From Chitinophagales bacterium (GTDB taxonomy: Bacteria > Bacteroidota > Bacteroidia > Chitinophagales > BACL12), in assembly GCA_014380545.1 (NCBI GenBank), contig JACMJP010000340.1, positions 1-14,690 on the forward strand: a stretch of DNA of 14,690 bases, read 5' to 3'. Shown piece after piece: positions 1 to 5,842 of this stretch. Within the stretch, counting starts at the first letter, position 1. Every line of letters starts with the position of its first letter. Both the position numbers and the translations under genes were made by a program. Under the pieces are notes generated by a model that saw only the letters and a list, made by a program, of their open reading frames with translations, had not been told where the DNA came from and ran no database searches.

Positions 1-95
1 AGAAAAAAAAAATTGTAGGCAAGATTTATAATAGCTATAGATTCGCCATCTTTTGCAGGGAAAGGAATTTTTTTAGAAAGAATTAAAATATTCAT
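1..95 (-). CDS. Glycosyltransferase, GT4-like, N-terminal fragment (runs off the left edge)
   Basis: Reading the minus strand from an ATG at 93-95 gives 31 open codons plus two bases to the window edge. The peptide begins MNILILSKKIPFPAKDGESI and continues AIINLAYNFF. A short beta strand (NILIL) followed by K-[KV]-P-[FY]-P-x-K-D-G-E-[AS]-I-A is the usual start of Bacteroidota GT4/GT-B glycosyltransferases that use nucleotide sugars to build surface glycans. A perfect -7 promoter box (TAAATTTG read on the minus strand, 109-116) lies 13 bases upstream, which supports this ATG. The gene is divergent from the GT2 gene that starts at 179. Only the first part of the N-terminal Rossmann domain is visible, so the sugar specificity cannot be judged. 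The family call rests on this short motif alone. Confidence 0.7.
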   Translation of the reverse strand, partial: MNILILSKKIPFPAKDGESIAIINLAYNFFF

Positions 96-108
96 TTTAC
101 AGGCAGCG

Positions 109-116
109 CAAATTTA
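109..116 (-). promoter_or_regulatory. Bacteroidota-type -7 box for the GT4 gene
   Basis: On the minus strand this reads TAAATTTG, a full match to the TAnnTTTG -7 consensus of Bacteroidota housekeeping promoters. It sits 13 bases before the GT4 start codon, implying a very short leader. I do not see a good TTTG -33 element at the usual distance. Confidence 0.45.
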
Positions 117-142
117 ACTATTACAGTTTTGATATGAAGTCT

Positions 143-150
143 TATTTTTG
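143..150 (+). promoter_or_regulatory. Bacteroidota-type -7 box for the GT2 gene
   Basis: The plus strand reads TATTTTTG followed by CGCC, a full match to TAnnTTTG. It lies 28 bases before the ATG at 179. It also lies downstream of the alternative ATG at 134, so it argues that translation begins at 179. No clear -33 element is seen at the normal spacing. Confidence 0.4.
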
Positions 151-178
151 CGCCCAAACCATTCAAGGCATAAAACAA

Positions 179-922
179 ATGTATTCAGGAAAAAAAGTTG
201 TTATTGTAATGCCAGCATATAATGCCTCTAAAACTTTGAAGCAAACATATGATGAAATTCCATTTGATATTGTGGATGAAGTGGTGCTAGTAGATGATGC
301 AAGCAAAGATGATACAGCATCTGTTGCACATGCAATTGGCATCAATCATATTAATGTGCATGAAAAAAATAAAGGGTATGGCGGCAACCAAAAAAGTTGT
401 TATGATATGGCTTTATCTCTTGGTGCTGATATTGTAATTATGGTACATCCAGATTATCAGTATACACCTAAACTAATAACTGCGATGACAAGTATTATTG
501 GTAATGATTTGTATCATGTTGTTCTCGGTTCCCGAATTCTGGGAAAGGGCGCTTTGAAAGGCGGGATGCCTTTCTATAAATATTTTTTTAATCGTATGCT
601 TACATATTCCCAGAATATTATCATGAATCAAAAATTATCTGAATATCATACCGGTTACCGGGCATTCTCAAAGGAAGTACTGCAGAAAATTAATTATCAT
701 GCAAATTCAGATGATTTTGTTTTCGATAACCAGATGCTTGCCCAAATATGTTTTGCAGGTTATGATATTGCTGAGGTAACCTGCCCTACCAAATACTTTG
801 ATGATGCTTCATCCATTAATTTTAAGCGCAGTGCTATTTATGGTTTGGGTGTGTTAAAAACATCACTACAATACCGTTTACAAAAATGGGGATTGGCAAA
901 ATTCAGCTACCTCAAAAACTAA
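179..922 (+). CDS. Family 2 glycosyltransferase (DPM1-like)
   Basis: A 247-residue soluble GT-A glycosyltransferase. The N-terminus has the GT2 start (VVIVMPAYN, residues 7-15) and an acidic nucleotide-sugar site, VDDAS, with Asp39 and Asp40. MVHPDYQYTP (residues 88-97) supplies the second Asp-containing motif. The later stretch KLSEYHTGYRAFSKEVL is typical of the dolichyl-phosphate-mannose-synthase-like branch. The protein probably transfers a sugar from a nucleotide donor to a polyprenyl-phosphate or glycan acceptor at the inner face of the cytoplasmic membrane. It has no C-terminal membrane segments, so it is of the short soluble type. The open frame extends back to an ATG at 134, but the extra 15 residues precede the conserved domain and overlap a -7 box, so 179 is preferred. 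It is divergent from a GT4 gene and ends 1 bp from the convergent PAP2 gene. Donor and acceptor are unknown. Confidence 0.88.
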   Translation: MYSGKKVVIVMPAYNASKTLKQTYDEIPFDIVDEVVLVDDASKDDTASVAHAIGINHINVHEKNKGYGGNQKSCYDMALSLGADIVIMVHPDYQYTPKLITAMTSIIGNDLYHVVLGSRILGKGALKGGMPFYKYFFNRMLTYSQNIIMNQKLSEYHTGYRAFSKEVLQKINYHANSDDFVFDNQMLAQICFAGYDIAEVTCPTKYFDDASSINFKRSAIYGLGVLKTSLQYRLQKWGLAKFSYLKN

Positions 923-923
923 A

Positions 924-1574
924 TTATCTTCTCTTTAATACTGAATGTCGCAAATAATCATTTGAGAGCAGTTTTGTTTTTCTGCTGTAATATACCATCA
1001 GAGTATGTGTAACCAGTACAGCTATAATTGATCCCGCATACACATCAATTAAAAAATGCTGCATTAAATAAACCCTTGAAATTGCAACAAGCACAGCGAG
1101 GAAAGCTAAAAAACTTTTCATCCAAACATTTTTTGAAAAATATGCCAGTGTAAAATAAATACAAAAAGCTGATGCGGTATGGCCCGAAGGAAAGCTAAAA
1201 TGTTCATATAATGAAAGTCCCGGAACATAATGTAAATCCATATCTGAAGGGAAATAAATTGAAGGACGGTCTATATTAAATATATTTTTTAGGGCTGTTA
1301 TGATTGTGAAAACAAATACAGAATTAAAAATTGTTATAATAGCATATTGAAGACGAATAAGTAAAAGAATGATGCATATTAAAACAATTATATAAAAATC
1401 ACCACCCCATGTAATATATCTGAAAAAAATATCTGATGCAGGGTTATGTAATTTATTAAGAACCATTGAAAAATCACCTTTCTCATAAAATAATAAATAA
1501 ACGGTAGCGGGGATTAAAAACAATAACCACACAATGTAAAAATATAGTATACTCCCCTTGTTAATTTGCTGCAT
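924..1574 (-). CDS. PAP2-family membrane phosphatase
   Basis: A 216-residue integral membrane phosphatase of the PAP2 (phosphatidic acid phosphatase type 2) superfamily. All three signature motifs are intact: K-x6-R-P (Lys96 to Arg103-Pro104), PSGH (129-132) and S-R-x5-H-x3-D (Ser166-Arg167, His173, Asp177). About six hydrophobic segments can be seen. Members remove phosphate from lipid phosphates such as undecaprenyl pyrophosphate, phosphatidylglycerol phosphate or lipid A, with the active site facing the periplasm. The ATG at 1572-1574 is preferred; a GTG lies one codon upstream. The start overlaps the last 14 bases of the upstream LptF/LptG-family gene, so the two are almost certainly co-transcribed and perhaps translationally coupled. 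That context favours an envelope-lipid substrate, but the exact one is not determined. Confidence 0.88.
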   Translation of the reverse strand: MQQINKGSILYFYIVWLLFLIPATVYLLFYEKGDFSMVLNKLHNPASDIFFRYITWGGDFYIIVLICIILLLIRLQYAIITIFNSVFVFTIITALKNIFNIDRPSIYFPSDMDLHYVPGLSLYEHFSFPSGHTASAFCIYFTLAYFSKNVWMKSFLAFLAVLVAISRVYLMQHFLIDVYAGSIIAVLVTHTLMVYYSRKTKLLSNDYLRHSVLKRR

Positions 1575-3000
1575 CACTTTTTTTTATAAAAAAGTTTCTG
1601 ATCCGTCTGAATACTGTCGCATACGAATCACTATTTACAATCGGAGCATCATTCTTTGCCTTTATGGTGAGAAAAATACTAATAGGAAAAATAATAAGTA
1701 TAGCCATCCACATACCAGCAAATACCGTAATTGCTGACTGGTCAGCCATTCTTTCTCCGCTAATATTAATTACGTAAAAAAATATAAATATCAGTATTGA
1801 AAATATAACCGGAAAACCAAATCCGCCTTTGCGGATAATAGCGCCAAGCGGTGCACCAACAAATAAAAATACAAGACAGGCAAGGGATAAAGTTATTTTC
1901 CTGTGCACTTCAACTTTATGTTCTATAATTCTGTTATTTGATGATTTAAGGGATTGTTCAATTTGGGTAGTGTGCGCACTAATAGCTCTTGAAGAAGTAA
2001 GTGCGCCTGATATGACCATCTTTTTTTCATTTGGAGGCACTAATTTCAAAAATGATTCAGAATAATTTGTATCAGTTGAATCACTAAAAACATAAGCAGA
2101 ATCTTTTGTAAAATAAAAATAAGGCTTTACTAATTTTTCTGCAGAGCCCGATTTTGATCTTGCCTGCCTCGCAAGAGAATCAATTGCACGGGTAAGCTGT
2201 TCTACATTCATCATTTTATAATGATCGCTGTATAATGATTCTCCTGTTTCAGTCATTTGAAAACCCGTTATATCCAGCGCCTTTTCCCATTCGCCGAAAT
2301 GCATACGCATGTGCTCTTTTGTTTTTGTTGATTTTTGCTGCGAACGCATTTCTTCATATTGTTTACCATCATATAATTTCATCACAAGATTTTCCTTATC
2401 CGTGCTCGGCAACATTTCTCCATGATCAGCAATTACAACACTATTACTTTGCCCTTTTATTTCTTCGTAAATTGTAATATCTTTTATGCTGATATTATCT
2501 TCAGCTTTGTCGCCGATAAGAATTGTGTAATGTTCTATTTCATTATAAAATTCATTCGGCTTGATATTTAATGCAGGCTTTTGTTTTGTAATATCTAATA
2601 ATGTGCTCCAGAATTTTAAAGATGCCGTTGGCAATATGTAATTGGAAAATAAAAATGCCCCGATAGTTATAAAGACTCCTATCAAAATAGTACTCCTCAT
2701 AAAACGGAACATAGAAATACCCGCTGACTTAAATGCAGCAAGTTCAAAACGTTCACCCAGGTTTCCGTAGGTCATAATGGAAGATAATAAAGTAGCAAGC
2801 GGTAAAGCAAGCGGAATTAAATTAGCAGACGCATAAAATAATAATTTTGCAATAATGAACCATTCCAATCCTTTTCCAACAAGATCATCAATATATTTCC
2901 AGAGAAATTGTATAAGCAGAATAAACAGCGCAATAAAAAAAGTAACAAAGAAGGGCCCGATGAAGGACTTTATAATATATTTGTCGATCTTCTTAATCAT
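1561..3000 (-). CDS. LptF/LptG (YjgP/YjgQ) family LPS-export permease
   Basis: A 479-residue member of the YjgP/YjgQ family. In known systems LptF and LptG form the membrane part of the LptB2FG ABC transporter, which extracts lipopolysaccharide from the inner membrane and passes it to the periplasmic bridge. The architecture fits. Three N-terminal membrane segments lie at roughly residues 13-35, 47-75 and 100-123. A large hydrophilic periplasmic domain (about 125-365) follows. Three C-terminal segments lie at about 370-388, 394-413 and 424-446. The stretch GERFELAAFKSAGIS (around residues 82-96) is the conserved cytoplasmic coupling region that contacts LptB. The family resemblance is strong, but the sequence alone does not tell LptF from LptG. 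It is the first gene of a two-gene minus-strand unit with the PAP2 gene. Its start codon is only 6 bp from the divergent gene at 3007. Confidence 0.9.
   Translation of the reverse strand: MIKKIDKYIIKSFIGPFFVTFFIALFILLIQFLWKYIDDLVGKGLEWFIIAKLLFYASANLIPLALPLATLLSSIMTYGNLGERFELAAFKSAGISMFRFMRSTILIGVFITIGAFLFSNYILPTASLKFWSTLLDITKQKPALNIKPNEFYNEIEHYTILIGDKAEDNISIKDITIYEEIKGQSNSVVIADHGEMLPSTDKENLVMKLYDGKQYEEMRSQQKSTKTKEHMRMHFGEWEKALDITGFQMTETGESLYSDHYKMMNVEQLTRAIDSLARQARSKSGSAEKLVKPYFYFTKDSAYVFSDSTDTNYSESFLKLVPPNEKKMVISGALTSSRAISAHTTQIEQSLKSSNNRIIEHKVEVHRKITLSLACLVFLFVGAPLGAIIRKGGFGFPVIFSILIFIFFYVINISGERMADQSAITVFAGMWMAILIIFPISIFLTIKAKNDAPIVNSDSYATVFRRIRNFFIKKSDAAN
2976..2983 (+). promoter_or_regulatory. 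-7 box for the hypothetical gene, inside the permease gene
   Basis: The plus strand reads TATATTTG, a full TAnnTTTG match, 23 bases upstream of the ATG at 3007. It lies within the first ten codons of the divergent permease gene. This is where a promoter would have to be, because only 6 bp separate the two start codons. The -33 element is not evident. Confidence 0.35.
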
Positions 3001-3006
3001 TTTTAT

Positions 3007-3618
3007 ATGCTAACCGATCCAAAGTCTTTCTTTACAAACAGAGAAAAAGAAATATTATATGACACTGAAATATTTCCCTTAAAACGCACCGCAACTGAAA
3101 AATTGTATTCCATTTTCGGCAATCTTTCCACTGCCCTCAAAGATACTCCTATTCATAAACAATTTGTTTTTCCTCCGGGCACAGATACTACTACAGGTAA
3201 AATATCAAAAGGAGAAAATCATCTTGGATATCCTTATGTAATACTCGACTTTCCAAAGTTATTTGATAAAGAAAATTTATTTGCTTACAGAAGCATGTTC
3301 TGGTTCGGACATTATTTCAGTTTCTCTTTATTAATTGGAGGAGATATTATGAAACAATACACTAATCATTTTTTCAAAAATGTTGAATCATTACACAGCA
3401 GTGAAATATTTTTTTCAATACATCAGGATCCATGGGGACATACTGTGAAAGATCCTTATTATGTTTTAATTGATACCTTGAAAACAGCACAATTAAAACA
3501 AATGATTTTTGATAATAATTACATTAAGATTACACAAAGAAACACTTTAATTGAGCCGGGTGAAATAATTAATAATGGGGTTACTAATTATGATAGAATG
3601 ATGCGCTGCTTATTATGA
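3007..3618 (+). CDS. Conserved-looking hypothetical protein
   Basis: A 203-residue protein starting MLTDPKSFFTNREKEILYDT. I do not recognise a named domain. It looks soluble and cytosolic: there is no signal peptide, only a weakly hydrophobic patch near residues 102-117 (MFWFGHYFSFSLLIGG), and many aromatic residues. The open frame runs back to 2908, but those 33 extra codons lie antisense to the permease N-terminus and are low-complexity and Lys/Asn-rich. A -7 box at 2976 would also fall inside them, so the ATG at 3007 is chosen. The gene is divergent from the permease (6 bp between start codons). It converges on the START-domain gene, with the two stop regions overlapping by 6 bp. The even coding character and tight packing suggest a real gene, but no function is proposed. 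Confidence 0.75.
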   Translation: MLTDPKSFFTNREKEILYDTEIFPLKRTATEKLYSIFGNLSTALKDTPIHKQFVFPPGTDTTTGKISKGENHLGYPYVILDFPKLFDKENLFAYRSMFWFGHYFSFSLLIGGDIMKQYTNHFFKNVESLHSSEIFFSIHQDPWGHTVKDPYYVLIDTLKTAQLKQMIFDNNYIKITQRNTLIEPGEIINNGVTNYDRMMRCLL

Positions 3619-3996
3619 TGCTCCAATACGCCTTATAAGATTTTTAATTTGTGTGTCCCAAAGTTGTTTTTGGCTTTCCATCTCCTTTTCATCAGCAAAA
3701 TCTGTTATATATAATATAGTGTCGTCTGTAACTTCGGTCTTATCTATCCTGAATTCAAAATACTGGTCTTTATCGTAATAATCCCAGCGGTACCGAATAA
3801 AATCATCATCTTCTGTAGAGATCAATTCAGCAGTTTCCATGCTTCCGTTCCATGTAAAAAAGTAGGTGTTTCCTTCATTATCCACTTCATCGGCAAACCA
3901 TTGCTGCAAACCCGTTGGTGATATTAAAAAGTTATACAGCACCAATGGAGAGGAGCGTATCATGTATTCAAGAGTAAATTGTTTAGTTTTTCCCAT
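3613..3996 (-). CDS. START-like (SRPBCC/AHSA1-type) domain protein
   Basis: A small 127-residue cytosolic protein that is one START/SRPBCC helix-grip domain. The N-terminal strand (FTLEYMIRSSP) leads into a helix, SPTGLQQWFADEVD. This matches the P-x-x-L-x-x-W-F-[AS]-[DE] pattern of AHSA1-like proteins, where the small helix closes the pocket. It continues with alternating strands (TYFFTWNG, FIRYRWDYYD, YFEFRID, TILYITDFAD) and ends in a long C-terminal helix around KQLWDTQIKNLIRRIG. Members bind hydrophobic ligands or act as chaperone cofactors. This short Bacteroidota version has no known ligand. The gene is monocistronic on the minus strand, and its 3' end overlaps the end of the convergent hypothetical gene. 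A plausible promoter lies 35-65 bases upstream. Confidence 0.82.
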   Translation of the reverse strand: MGKTKQFTLEYMIRSSPLVLYNFLISPTGLQQWFADEVDNEGNTYFFTWNGSMETAELISTEDDDFIRYRWDYYDKDQYFEFRIDKTEVTDDTILYITDFADEKEMESQKQLWDTQIKNLIRRIGAS

Positions 3997-4030
3997 TCTT
4001 CACAGTAATATTTGTGTCTTTATGCGGTTG

Positions 4031-4060
4031 CAAGTATAGCATAATTTAGTTTGTTACAAA
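4031..4060 (-). promoter_or_regulatory. Candidate promoter of the START-domain gene
   Basis: On the minus strand, TTTG (4057-4060) is followed after 18 bases by TATACTTG (4031-4038). That is one mismatch from TAnnTTTG at near-standard spacing. The predicted transcript start falls about 25-30 bases before the ATG at 3996. Confidence 0.4.
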
Positions 4061-4163
4061 ATAATTCCCTGTTTTTTTTTCATGTCCTCCAAAAGATTAC
4101 TCTGGTGTGGCTTTCAGGCAAATGTGAGAATTAGCCTATTTGCTTTTTCAACGCTTTTCCCAC

Positions 4164-4191
4164 TTGCTTCAGCGCTCATTCTTTAACTTTG
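4164..4191 (+). promoter_or_regulatory. Promoter of gap
   Basis: TTG at 4164-4166 and TAACTTTG at 4184-4191 are separated by 17 bases, giving both halves of a Bacteroidota promoter with a perfect -7 box. The predicted transcript start is near 4197, leaving a leader of about 60 bases before the gap ATG. The rest of the 260-base gap between 3997 and 4256 holds only the START-gene promoter and no convincing gene. Confidence 0.55.
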
Positions 4192-4256
4192 CGCCGCATA
4201 TACATAATAATGTATCACACTTTTAAAAATAGAAAACTTAAAAATCTGATTGAACA

Positions 4257-5705
4257 ATGAATAATACCTACGAAGAAAATCTGAAAGCATGGAACAAAAA
4301 GGAGAAAGATGCCACAGAACTCAGTTCCCTGGCAACACAATTATGGTTCGATAAATCAGTAGAGCTGATTATTTTCCGTCGCCCGCTTGTAGATGCAAGG
4401 GCAAGTGAGATCTTAAATCATCATTTATATGCTCAGCGGTTTTTGAATCTCCCGCTTGATATTGAGATCACACTGGCATTAACAAAAGCGATTGCAAAAT
4501 TAGAGCTTTCCCCATCCAGAATAGATATGGGAAGATTAGGAAGCGAATGGCTGAAGGAAAAAACAAATTATGCAAATGAAGATGCATTTATTGCGGATAA
4601 ATTAAACGGATTTATTGGTGCTGATAAGTTTGTATTGAAACCAAAAGATGTAATTCTATATGGTTTCGGAAGAATTGGAAGAATTGCTGCAAGAATTTTA
4701 GTTAATGAAGCAGGCAAGGGTGAGCAGTTGCGGTTAAGGGCAATTGTTACCCGTTCAAATTCTGATGAGGATATTAAAAAGAGAGCGAGTTTATTACGCA
4801 AAGATTCCATTCACGGAAAATTTCACGGGACTGTTGTGGAAGACCTTGAAAATAAAACATTGATTATTAATGGGCATACCGTTCAAATGCTTGCAATAAA
4901 TAAACCTGAAGAAGCTGATTATACAAAATATGGAATTAATGAAGCATTGGTAATTGACAACACAGGGGTAACAAGAGACCGTGAAGGTTTATCAAAACAT
5001 TTACTTGCAAAAGGTGTGAGCCAGGTATTATTAACTGCCCCCGGGAAAGGTGATATTCCCAATATTGTTCATGGAATTAATCATGAAACATTTGATCCTT
5101 CAAAAGAAAATATATTTTCTGCAGCAAGTTGTACAACAAACGCAGTTGTTCCAATTATTAAAGTTGTGGAGGATGCATTTGGAATTAATCATGGTCATCT
5201 TGAAACAGTACATTCATATACAAACGATCAAAACCTTTTGGATAATTTTCATAAAAAATATCGCAGGGGAAGATCAGCAGCGTTAAATATGGTAATTACT
5301 GAAACAGGTGCTGCAAGTGCAGTCACGAAAGTAATGCCCAATATGTCAGGAAAATTTACCGGCAATGCGATAAGAGTTCCTACTCCTGATGTATCTCTTG
5401 CAATTTTAAATCTATCGTTAAAAAGTAATATTACTGTTGACAGTATAAACGAAGTATTAAAAAATGCAAGCACCACCGGAAATCTTGTTGAGCAAATTGA
5501 TTACAGTTTAAGTAATGAATTAGTGAGTACAGATTGTATTGGAAATACACATTGCGTAATTGTGGATGCACCTGCAACAATTGTCGCACCTGATGGAAAA
5601 TCTGTTGTGTTGTATTGCTGGTATGATAATGAATTTGGATACACAAAACAGGTAGTTCGTTTAGCGAAATATTTGAGTGGGGTAATTAGATTGAGATATT
5701 ATTAA
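4257..5705 (+). CDS. gap: Glyceraldehyde-3-phosphate dehydrogenase, long Bacteroidota form
   Basis: A 482-residue GAPDH, about 145 residues longer than the classical enzyme. The extra length is an N-terminal domain (about residues 1-130) with no recognisable motif. The catalytic part then begins with the dinucleotide loop YGFGRIGR (135-142). The active-site motif ASCTTN carries the nucleophile Cys292, and the general base is His319 in VHSYTNDQ. RVPTPDVS and the C-terminal WYDNEFGY are also intact. The reaction is oxidative phosphorylation of glyceraldehyde-3-phosphate to 1,3-bisphosphoglycerate. The end of the second beta strand reads AIVTRSNSDED (162-172) instead of the usual VAINDL. The Asp that holds the NAD ribose is therefore not in its normal context, and coenzyme choice is uncertain. 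The gene has its own promoter and is followed by a repeat block and ffh on the same strand. Confidence 0.93.
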   Translation: MNNTYEENLKAWNKKEKDATELSSLATQLWFDKSVELIIFRRPLVDARASEILNHHLYAQRFLNLPLDIEITLALTKAIAKLELSPSRIDMGRLGSEWLKEKTNYANEDAFIADKLNGFIGADKFVLKPKDVILYGFGRIGRIAARILVNEAGKGEQLRLRAIVTRSNSDEDIKKRASLLRKDSIHGKFHGTVVEDLENKTLIINGHTVQMLAINKPEEADYTKYGINEALVIDNTGVTRDREGLSKHLLAKGVSQVLLTAPGKGDIPNIVHGINHETFDPSKENIFSAASCTTNAVVPIIKVVEDAFGINHGHLETVHSYTNDQNLLDNFHKKYRRGRSAALNMVITETGAASAVTKVMPNMSGKFTGNAIRVPTPDVSLAILNLSLKSNITVDSINEVLKNASTTGNLVEQIDYSLSNELVSTDCIGNTHCVIVDAPATIVAPDGKSVVLYCWYDNEFGYTKQVVRLAKYLSGVIRLRYY

Positions 5706-5708
5706 TCA

Positions 5709-5742
5709 ATTGGCCGATTAGCTAATATGCTAATTAGCCAAT
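5709..5742. repeat. Degenerate octamer repeat block 1 with hairpin
   Basis: Four 8-bp units in perfect register (5709-5740), each with GC at positions 5-6: ATTGGCCG, ATTAGCTA, ATATGCTA and ATTAGCCA. The block also folds: the 14-base arm 5709-5722 pairs with 5729-5742 around a 6-base loop, with one mismatch and one G-U wobble. It starts 4 bases after the gap stop codon. It has no T-run, so it could be a processing or attenuation hairpin as easily as a terminator. Confidence 0.75.
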
Positions 5743-5759
5743 TAATTCAAATTACTAAA

Positions 5760-5791
5760 TTGATTATTTCAGGATTGTAAAAATATATTTA
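5760..5791 (+). promoter_or_regulatory. Weak candidate promoter of ffh
   Basis: TTG at 5760-5762 and TATATTTA at 5784-5791, 21 bases apart, resemble the -33 and -7 elements with one mismatch in the latter. They lie between the two octamer repeat blocks, so block 2 would be in the ffh leader RNA. Such AT-rich matches are easy to find by chance. Confidence 0.25.
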
Positions 5792-5792
5792 T

Positions 5793-5832
5793 CATCGCCA
5801 ATTGGCTAACCGGCTAATTGGCACATTGGCTA
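5793..5832. repeat. Degenerate octamer repeat block 2
   Basis: Five consecutive 8-bp units of the same type as block 1: CATCGCCA, ATTGGCTA, ACCGGCTA, ATTGGCAC and ATTGGCTA. It includes the 10-base palindrome GCCAATTGGC (5797-5806). The block ends 10 bases before the ffh start codon, so it would occupy the ribosome-binding region of ffh. The two blocks are 84 bases apart and out of phase by half a unit. Confidence 0.75.
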
Positions 5833-5842
5833 ATTAAATAAC

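Noticed and set aside
2908..3006. N-terminal extension of the hypothetical gene
   Set aside because: It is antisense to the first codons of the permease, is Lys/Asn-rich low-complexity, and contains a -7 box. The ATG at 3007 fits better.
4082..4186. A 34-codon plus-strand frame with a hydrophobic end (MSSKRLLWCG...) upstream of gap
   Set aside because: It has no ribosome-binding site, its stop lies inside the -7 box of the gap promoter, and it matches nothing I recognise. A chance frame is more likely.
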